A model generated the notes under the pieces. That model saw only the letters and a list, made by a program, of their open reading frames with translations, made no database searches and was not told the DNA's origin. A stretch of DNA of 17,720 nt from Bacteroidota bacterium (GTDB lineage: Bacteria; Bacteroidota; Bacteroidia; Chitinophagales; Chitinophagaceae), in assembly GCA_023386395.1 (NCBI GenBank), contig JAEWJV010000399.1, forward strand, positions 1 to 17,720. Reading direction: 5' to 3'. Both the position numbers and the translations under genes were made by a program. Shown here one piece after another: positions 7,921 to 16,500 of the stretch; position 1 is the first letter of the stretch, and every line of letters begins with the position of its first letter.

Positions 7921-9048
7921 ATGGAGAACTCTTTCAGCAAACAGGTTAACAGGTATATATTCCTTGCCATTATTTTAATATTCGCTTTCTTTCTGTTTGC
8001 CAGTTTGCGGCAGTTCTTCCCCGCATTTTTGGGGGCCATCACATTTTACATTTTAAGTAAGTCGTTCGCTGCATGGCTTGTAAAGAAAAAAGGATGGAAT
8101 AAAAGCATGGCAGCTATTCTAATTATCATCCTTTCTTTCTTTGTCATCCTTTTACCCGTAGCCACCCTTATCAGTTTGCTTTATAACAAGATTAGTGCCG
8201 TGTTAGCCAATCCTGATGTAATTACAAACTCCATAAAACAGGCTGATAATGTTATACAACAAAAATACCACATCAGTGTAATATCTGGAGAAACGCTGGC
8301 AACCATCAGAACGAAAGCCTCAGACCTTTTATCGATAATATTAAATAAAAGCCTTGGCTTTGTTTCAACCATATTAATGATGTATTTCTTTCTATACTTC
8401 ATGATCATAAACACCAGCAGGTTTGAAGCAGCTCTTATCTTATATCTTCCTTTTAAAAAAGATAAAATAAAATTATTCGGCGATGAGCTGGTGCATCAAA
8501 CATTCAGTAATGCCATTGGCATACCCGCTATTGCAGTGGCGCAGGGTCTCGCAGGATTTTTAGCTTATTGGATCATTGGCCTGCATGAACCTGGTTTTTG
8601 GGGAGTTGTAACCGCATTTACATCTTTTATACCAGTAGTGGGCACCGGTATTGCATGGGCGCCTATTGCTGTTTACATGTTTGTTCTCGGCCATTACTGG
8701 CAGGGCATTTTCATGATATTATACGGCGCCCTTATTATGGGCGTGCTCGATAACGTTATCCGTTTTATACTGGCCAAAAAAATGGCAGATGTGCATCCTA
8801 TTATTACCGTGCTTGGCGTAATACTTGGCTTGCAGTATTTTGGAATACTCGGCCTTATTTTCGGCCCGTTGCTTATCTCCTATTTCTTTATCCTGCTAAA
8901 AATATATTATGTGGAATATCAAAAACCCGTAACAAAACAATTAAGAAAACGGCAGATAGTGCCCGCATATATGCAACCATTAATTGGATTTACAAAATCA
9001 AAAAGCAAACCAGCCGCCCCAAAATCCAAAAAAAATGTTACCGGCTAA
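7921..9048 (+). CDS. AI-2E family transporter (PF01594), multi-pass inner-membrane protein
   Basis: With the start at 7921 the protein is 375 aa. Hydrophobic segments lie near the N-terminus (two close together, starting at IFLAIILIFAFFLF), one in the middle and several in the C-terminal half, which fits the roughly eight-helix topology of the family. The conserved C-terminal core is clear: an Ile-Pro-containing helix, GLAGFLAYWIIGL, FIPVVGTGIAWAP, then DNVIRF and GLIFGPLL. The family includes E. coli TqsA, linked to AI-2 export, and YdiK; other members are reported as ion or solute transporters, so the substrate is not predicted. ATG 7870 in the same frame would add 17 residues but would leave only 14 bases to the divergent YtxH start; I therefore prefer 7921. 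The C-terminal tail is Lys/Pro-rich. The stop overlaps the stop of porT by 4 bases. Confidence 0.85.
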   Translation: MENSFSKQVNRYIFLAIILIFAFFLFASLRQFFPAFLGAITFYILSKSFAAWLVKKKGWNKSMAAILIIILSFFVILLPVATLISLLYNKISAVLANPDVITNSIKQADNVIQQKYHISVISGETLATIRTKASDLLSIILNKSLGFVSTILMMYFFLYFMIINTSRFEAALILYLPFKKDKIKLFGDELVHQTFSNAIGIPAIAVAQGLAGFLAYWIIGLHEPGFWGVVTAFTSFIPVVGTGIAWAPIAVYMFVLGHYWQGIFMILYGALIMGVLDNVIRFILAKKMADVHPIITVLGVILGLQYFGILGLIFGPLLISYFFILLKIYYVEYQKPVTKQLRKRQIVPAYMQPLIGFTKSKSKPAAPKSKKNVTG

Positions 9049-9761
9049 GGTTCTATATTAATTGAAAACATTATCATGCGGGAGCTAAGCCTGCCCAGCA
9101 CATTGGAATATTTAAGGTCGGGATCTCGGTCATGAATATTGGTGAGGCCGTTATGTATCTTTATTTCCGGAGAAATAGTTACGAAGTTTAAAAAAAAGTT
9201 AAAGCCAACGCCCGCTTCAATGGCGTAATCATTTTTTTTAAGTTTGATGAGGTCTTCCGCATTGCGCTCGTTAGAGTTGCTCGCAAGATCGGCATCATAC
9301 GTAAGCCCGCCAATCATATACACACGAAAATTATCAATGCGGTCTGAATTAAATTTTACCTGGAGCGGAAAAGTGAATAATGTGGAAGTAAGTGTTTTTT
9401 TGGCTATAGTTTGCTCAAGCGCATTTGGATATTTAACGGAGTAAGTAAATACCCTGGCGCCGCCAATAGCCAACTGCGGTGCAATTCTGAGTTCAAAGCG
9501 GTTATTTAATTTTAATGTAGCCAGCAGCCCTGCAGAAAAACCGCCGCTGGTACCCGGATCAACGGAAAGCACGCTGTCGTATTGAAGAAAGCGGGGATCT
9601 TTTTCTGTATGAAGCCCCATATTAGCGTAACCAAAAGTGAGCCCGAAATAATAAGGCAGGTTATCGTGATTCGGCCGCTTAAGTTCGTGCTGCGCTTTTG
9701 AAGAGATAGTTATAAGAAGCAGGCATACAAAAACTATTTGCTTCCGCAGTAAATACAGCAT
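9045..9761 (-). CDS. porT: PorT-like outer-membrane beta-barrel protein of type IX secretion
   Basis: This 238-aa protein starts with a signal peptide (about 1-23, SSKA-Q). The rest is alternating beta strands: PYYFGLTFGYANMGL, a SGGFSAGLLATLKLN strand pair, a LRIAPQLAIGG strand, then FPLQVKFNSDRIDNFRVYMI, NDYAIEAGVGFNFF and a closing MIMFSINIE strand. This pattern and length match PorT (SprT in Flavobacterium johnsoniae), an outer-membrane barrel needed for type IX secretion and gliding; it belongs to the wider outer_membrane_beta-barrel (PF13568) group. The start at 9761 lies inside the 3' end of ubiE (28-base overlap), which suggests translational coupling. To my knowledge, ubiE next to porT is a recurring order in Bacteroidota. 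A general PorT-family barrel with another function is the main alternative. No other type IX genes (porK/L/M/N, sov/sprA) are in the window. Confidence 0.8.
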   Translation of the reverse strand: MLYLLRKQIVFVCLLLITISSKAQHELKRPNHDNLPYYFGLTFGYANMGLHTEKDPRFLQYDSVLSVDPGTSGGFSAGLLATLKLNNRFELRIAPQLAIGGARVFTYSVKYPNALEQTIAKKTLTSTLFTFPLQVKFNSDRIDNFRVYMIGGLTYDADLASNSNERNAEDLIKLKKNDYAIEAGVGFNFFLNFVTISPEIKIHNGLTNIHDRDPDLKYSNVLGRLSSRMIMFSINIEP

Positions 9762-10477
9762 ATTCCCAAACTAAGCGATTTATAATACGTTTTCCTGAAA
9801 CCTGCTTTATGCATAATTGCTGCAAAATTTTCCCTGTCTGGAAAAGCCTGCACCGAATTATTCAGATAGGCATAAGCTTCTTTATTTCTTGCAAACATTT
9901 TCCCAAAACCAGGCGCCACAATACGCATATATAAATTATGAATGCCTTTGAACATAAATGCCCTGGGTTTTGAAAATTCAAGTATCGAAACTTTACCACC
10001 GGGTTTCAACACACGCAGCATTTCAGCAAGGCCCTTTTCAAGGTTTTCAAAATTGCGTACACCAAATGCTACAGTTATTGCATCAAACGAGGAATCGGCA
10101 TAGTTTATTGTTTCGCTGTCGCCAACATGTAATTCAATTTTATCTTCAAGCTGAAGATTTTGGATTTTTTTCCGGCCAAGCTCAAGCATGCCTTCGGAAA
10201 TATCAATACCGGTAATTTTTTCAGGCTTGAGCATTTTATACGCGGTAATAGCAACATCCGCCGTGCCCGTAGCAACGTCCAGCATTGTTCGCGGATGAAT
10301 TTCCTTTAATTCAGCAATCGCTTTCTTCCGCCAGCTTTTATCAATCCCAATACTTAAAAAACGGTTCAAAAAATCGTACCGCCCCGCAATTGAATTAAAC
10401 ATTTCAGCCACCTGCTTTTTTTTGGCGGCATCACTTTTTTCATCAGGCACAATTTTATCGTGCGCATACATAGCCAT
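9734..10477 (-). CDS. ubiE: Demethylmenaquinone methyltransferase UbiE/MenG
   Basis: This cytoplasmic class I S-adenosylmethionine methyltransferase performs the final C-methylation of demethylmenaquinone to menaquinone. At 247 aa it has the family's usual length. Visible signatures are FNSIAGRYDFLNRFLS (27-42), the SAM-binding motif DVATGTADVA (67-76), GIDIS with Asp92 (90-94), VGDSE (118-122), AFGVRNF (137-143) and RVLKPGG with LEFSKP (155-171). The usual C-terminal glycine-containing strand is present as SLGICCIYCG. Bacteroidota make menaquinone rather than ubiquinone, so the menaquinone branch (menG) is meant; the ubiquinone role is not expected. The gene lies 59 bases after the macroglobulin-like gene with no terminator between them, and porT starts within its last codons. 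ATG 10477 is the first start; Met3 (10471) is also possible. Confidence 0.95.
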   Translation of the reverse strand: MAMYAHDKIVPDEKSDAAKKKQVAEMFNSIAGRYDFLNRFLSIGIDKSWRKKAIAELKEIHPRTMLDVATGTADVAITAYKMLKPEKITGIDISEGMLELGRKKIQNLQLEDKIELHVGDSETINYADSSFDAITVAFGVRNFENLEKGLAEMLRVLKPGGKVSILEFSKPRAFMFKGIHNLYMRIVAPGFGKMFARNKEAYAYLNNSVQAFPDRENFAAIMHKAGFRKTYYKSLSLGICCIYCGSK

Positions 10478-10536
10478 GCCGCGAAGATAGCAGGGAAAGG
10501 GAAAATTGTAATGGATTTAGGGATGACACCAAATTA

Positions 10537-13500
10537 TCAGTTGCCTGCTTTGATATTTATGCTTCCGCTATGCGCCGAATATTCCGGGGCATACATACAC
10601 TGAACACTCGCGATACCGGCAGAAAAAACACCGGTATGTGTAACATAAACCTCGTATTCCACCATATGAGTTCCTTTGGAAAGATGGTCTATAAAGAAAT
10701 TAGAAGATGCATCCTTTGTTGATTCGTAGTAGCCAAAACCATCCTGCCGCTTATACCCGCTCAAAACATTCACAGGCTCCATCGAAGCTGCACGAAGATC
10801 TTTCAGATAAACATAATCCATATCGCGGTCTGTTTTTAAGGTAAGCCTTATAATAATCTTATCACCGGTTTTCAGCGTATCTTTTTCGCTAATGGTATGT
10901 AATATTTTGCCTTTATCGGAACTCTTTTCCATGAATAATTTTTTGCTGACAGAAAGAGACGATGTTGCCGCTGTTACTTTATCCATATCCTCAAAATACT
11001 GCCAGTAAACAGCGCCATAAGACGATGGATAATTATTGTTTTTTGCAACCGGGTTTGAAACAGATACTTCAATATTACCCATTGCCGGCCGTATACCTTT
11101 TCCATCAATGCGGTGTTTTATATAACCGTTGCCGATTTGCTGCATTTCATTAATCGTGCTAACAACCGAATCACCCAGTTTAATATTCACAGCAAGGTTT
11201 TGCATATTGATATTATTGCCTGATAACATAGCATAACAGGCATCCGCAGTAGCTTTTGTAGTTTCCCAATTGTTCGCCTGCTTGTTAAGCATAAGCCATC
11301 TGCGCATAGCATGGATGCCGGTATCGCCGGGCGTAATCTCTTCAAAAGCATTTATTAAAAGCGACTGCGCTTCCAGCGGGCTTTGATACCAGTAATAACC
11401 GCTGGAGCTATTTTTCCAGTACATGCCTTTTTCCATATCGTTCACCGCATTTTCTTTGAGTGATTTAATTATATCAAGCTGAGAGTTCTTAAATTTTGAT
11501 AGTGGTTTTATTACAGGAAACAAACGGTTTAAAGCCAGTGCAATCATGCCTTGCAGATAAGGTGATTGCTTCATCCAGTATTGTTCAGCTTGCTTTATAT
11601 AGAAATCCAATGTTCCCGCAGGAAATGATTTTTGCTGCACTTTCCCAAAAAAGCTGCGCATATACCAGTATTGGATCATCAATGGCGTTAGTTGTTCTTT
11701 TGTAAGATCTGCCTTTCGCTTTGTAAGTGCTGCATATTCTTTTTCCGCTTCTTTATCTGCATATAACAAAGCTCTATTTGTTATCTCGTTCAACATGTTT
11801 TGTTGCGATGCAGGAATAGCATCCAGCTTCTCCAGTTTGCCAATGCCTGTTAAAATATATTGCGTTATATACCTGTCATCATTACCGCCGCTAAACCATG
11901 CAAAAGCACCGTTGTTTTTTTGCATTTGCTTTAATTGCTGCAATACATTTTCCATGCTGCTGTTCATTCCCGCAGTGTCGAATAATAACGCAATATTTCT
12001 CTTTTGCTGCTGTTCACCTTCTGCATCCGAAATCCAGGGCGTTTCGTTTAGCAGGATTTGTTTCAGCTCAGGATTTGTTTCAAGATTGCTTTTCGTTGCC
12101 GTCGTATCCTGCTTCCATTTATTAAATACATTCTTAATAGAAGGATTTTGCGCAACAATATATGCGCCCAAAGCATTGGCATAAAAACGGTTGAAAGTTT
12201 GTTCCGCACATTCATACGGAAACTGCATGAGATAAGGCAATGATCGGACAACATACCAAACAGGGTTTGGCGTATATTCCACAGTAAGGCTTTCGTTAGT
12301 AAAAGTTGAGGAGTTATTGTTAAGCAGCTTTTCAAATTTGAATGTTTTCGATCCTTCGCCGGGCATATATAAAGGAAGCGTTTCTGTAACCAGTAACCTG
12401 TTTGAAAGCACCGGTAATATCCTTTCTTCACCATCGCTGTACCGGCCCGACTGCGCTATAATTTTTACGATAAGCGGGTGCGTAAAACCATGTGGAATAT
12501 TAACCGGGAAATTTACAACCGTGCTTTTACCCGGCCCTGCATTAAAGTTTTGTGCAGCTATGTTTATTTTGAAAACATCATTTAAAGGCTCATTGCTAAT
12601 GGCATCAAGCAATTGCAGCGCTGCTTTGCCGGTTAATACACTGTCACTAAGATTAGTGAGCTTTGCGGTTATATTAATCGTATCGCCCTGCCTTAAAAAA
12701 CGTGGCAGGCCGGGTTGTACCATTAACTTTTTTTGGGTGATGATGTTCTGCCATTTTAAGCCGAAGGCAGCATCTTTTGTATGCGCCAGGCTCATCCATT
12801 TCCACGTGGTTAAAGCTTCCGGCATAGTAAAGCTGAAACTATAATTCCCGGCACTGTCTGCATGCAATTGCGGGTGGAAGAAAGCTGTTTCATTAAAGTT
12901 CTTTCTTATTTGCACCTGTGGTTCTTGTTCTTCCCTTTTACCATTACGTAAAGCGAATCCTTTTGTAGTGATAATGATTGCGCCATTGACTGCTTTTGCG
13001 CCATACAAAGTTGTTGCTTCGCTGCCTTTGAGCACAAGAACATTGTCTATTGAACTTGCATCAAGCTCATCTATTTTCTTATTGCTGACAACACCGTCTA
13101 TTATCACCAAAATATCATCAAGGTTTGATGTACTGCTTAAGCCACGAATTTTTGTATAGAAGTAAGTTGTATCAGTTATATTTTGACCAGTAACGATGGT
13201 AACGGAGCCAGTAATATCTTTCTTTCTTTGAACTCCATAAGCAGTTACAACAACATCGTTTAATTCACCTTTGCTGTTGAATGCAAATCTCCCTGAAGGT
13301 GGCGCTGCTGAATAATTCCTATCATAATCTACAGAAACACCCATTGCTTTTCCAGCCATCATCTCTGATTTATTACTTTCAATAATGAGCATAGGAAGAT
13401 ATTGTTTTATTGCGCTGTTGTTTGTTGATCTTTCAATTTCATATATTCTCCAAAACTCCTTTCCAGAGTTTATTAAACGATCATATACCTTTTCAGGCAT

Positions 13501-16500
13501 ATTAAACTCATTCTGAATCCAATTTCCATCCGAACTTATATCATTGAATTCTGCAACCCAATCATTGCTTACATAACTGTTTGTATTAAGATAAGGCAAA
13601 GCCCATTCATGCTTTTTAAACTGGTCAAGGGATGCATCGTACATACTTGTTAATAATTCCGCATCTGCTTTTGCACCATCATTATTAGCAACCTGCACCG
13701 TCCAGGCTTCTTTGCTGCCCGGTTCTGTTTTATTCCGAAAACTTGAATAGGTTATATTCAGCTTCTTTACTTCATTGGCGATATACACCTGCATACCGCC
13801 GGTATAAAAACGGTTATGTTTTATAAAAGCATAGTATAAACCAATGTTACCATGATCGCTGGGCTGTATAGCGTATTCAATTTGTTTTTTATTATTATTG
13901 AGATTTATATATTGAAATAAATCCGCCGCATTTTTATTGCCTCTTGTGAGTTTTTTAACTAAAAACACATCATGGTCGCTTGTACCAAGCAGCAACTGCG
14001 CCTTATCACCGGGAGTGCCAGTATTACTTATATTCTGTGAGAAATTTGTTTGCGGAGAAGGCAGTCCCGCAGCATTCATATCATACAACTGAATATAACG
14101 AACATCTTTAATGGTATCGCCATATCTATCTTTTGCCGATACTTCAATACAATACCAACCCTGCCGCAATTGTTCAGGCAATTTATAACTGGAAGTATTG
14201 CCTGTGTTGAAAGTATCAGTTACAACAGCATCCAGTTTTGCCCATTCATGATAATCTGCTTCCGCTTTGTATTCATCGTAAGGAAAATATTGCTCAAACG
14301 TATTTCTATCCATTATAAACTGGTCGGGCTGCTGCCATAACCTTTTGCGGTATGCTTTTTCAGGCGTTTGCAATGGCTTGATAATAATATCAACATTTGC
14401 AGGAATATTTTCATCTGCATTGTTTTTTGTGGTGATAAAAATGCTTTTGAAATTATTTACTTCGGCAACAGAAGGAACATTTGCCTGCACCACTATTGAT
14501 TTATAACCCACCACTACACTGGTTGAGCTTTCTCTCGTTTCACCATTGGCATCAGTAGCAGATAATTCAACTTTAAAATTAAATAACGGCTCCGTTTGCT
14601 TTTCTATTGATGAATCCGGCATTGCAACAAAACTTATTTTGAACACACCGTTTGCATCTGTACTGATACTGCTGTCTGCAATCTGGGTTTCAGATGAATA
14701 GGGCATTCTTGTTCGCCAAAGCAGGTAGGAATAAGGGAAGTTTGCCGTGCGCTGAATATTATAGCTGATGCGTGCATTGTTTATATTACTGCCGGCATAA
14801 GATTTTACAATGCCTGTAACCCAGATTGTATCATCAAGACGATAAGAGCCTTTCAACGTATCAAACTCAACATAAAAAGTGGGCCGTTTATATTCTTCTA
14901 CATTAAATTCAGTTTCGCCATCAAAGTCTAAAGTTTCAATTGAAAATTCACCTGCTAACGCAGTTTGCGGCAATAAAAATTTTCCGGCGAATGAGCCATA
15001 CTCATTTAGCCTTACAAATATGGAATCAATTTGTTTGTCGTTTGCATCGTAAAGATCAACTTCTATGCTGTCAGTATAATTATAAAGTTTTTGCTGTTTG
15101 GTTTTCCTGTCTTTGGTCAATACTATACCCTTATAAAAAACAGTTTGCCCGGGCCTGTAAATACTTCTGTCTGTAAAAAAATAAACCTGCGCATTATCTT
15201 CTTCATACGTTGAATCATCATCTTCACCGTCATCGTTATTATAACTGTTCCGATAAGAATATACATAATCACCGGTTTCAAGTTTGTCGCTTCCTTTTTG
15301 TAATACAAGGTCAACATTACCATAATTACCAGCATTGATATTAAATGGTAATGCAAAATGCCCGGTGCTATCGGTGTATAATGTTTTAAATTTCTTATTA
15401 CGCCATTCTTTATTCTTTTCATTTTGTAGTGAAGCAGAACCGGTAACTTTTACGTTCTTAACAGGCTGCCCTGTTTCCCTGTCAACCACAAAATAATCAA
15501 AGCCATTGCGCAGGTAAGCAATATTGGAAACCGTTATTGGCTGCAATGCAAGTTTATCTTTGTGATCGTTGAAATCTTTATTATTACTAAACAGGATAGA
15601 ATATTTGCCGGCAGGCAAAGCATCAACCTTTATTTCAACAGTATGCTGCTGATAATCGTTTGTTTGCGGCAACGGCTGTATGAATGTTTTTACAGGTGAC
15701 AATAATGCCACATCTTTCCACTGGTCATAATGTTTCTTTTTGGCAGCTTTATCTATATCCTTTTGCAAAAGCAAACGTGCATATAATGTATCAATGTTCT
15801 TATAATTCACCAATAGCCTGAAAGGTGCATTGACAACATTCACAGATTCTGCCTGTGTATTTAATTCCGGTTTTTCTATATCACTTAATAAAGACTTCAT
15901 GGCTTCGTTGCCATAACAGGAGTCAGGCATTGCTTTCAATCTTTCTTCTATTAATTCTTTCGCTGAGATATAACCGGAACGGTGTGTTGTATCAGATAGG
16001 GCATTGTACAATGATGCTTTATCAGCTTCCAGTTTTGCTAAAGCATACCATGCTTCTGCAGCAGCTTTAGTATTAGCAAAACTGCCTGCTGCATCAGATA
16101 AGGCACTCACATAAAGCGCTTCTTTACTATCAATGTTCGCCCTGGCATTTGCCCAATATATCCTTTCAAGATTTATATCAATAAAAGCTGATGGATCTAT
16201 ATCATTTTTATGAAACCGCAGCAGCTCCTGGTATAAGTGTAGAGTTTTTAAAATATGAGAAGCGGTATCCTTTGTAACAAAATTATACTGCATAAAATCC
16301 TTCGCGTTTGCCAGGGCATGCACATCCGTTAATTCAAAAGTATATGCGGGTCTTGATAAATATGCCAGCCCTGTTTTATAATAATCAAGTGCTTCATGCA
16401 CAAGCAAATCGTATAACGTGGGCCTTGTGCCGGCCATATTGCCTTTTATTAATAGAGCTTTAATAGCACTGGTATTTGTTTGCCGTAATATTTGTTTAGG

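Noticed and set aside
10503..10533. Possible promoter before ubiE: TTTG on the minus strand (10530-10533), 19 bases, then TACAATTT (10503-10510)
   Set aside because: The spacing is right, but the -7 box fits TAnnTTTG in only six of eight positions and AT-rich sequence gives such matches often.
11795..12434. Overlapping long open frames on both strands inside the macroglobulin gene
   Set aside because: They lie wholly within the 2147-aa gene in other frames, have Cys/Phe/Ser-rich shadow-like translations and match no family.
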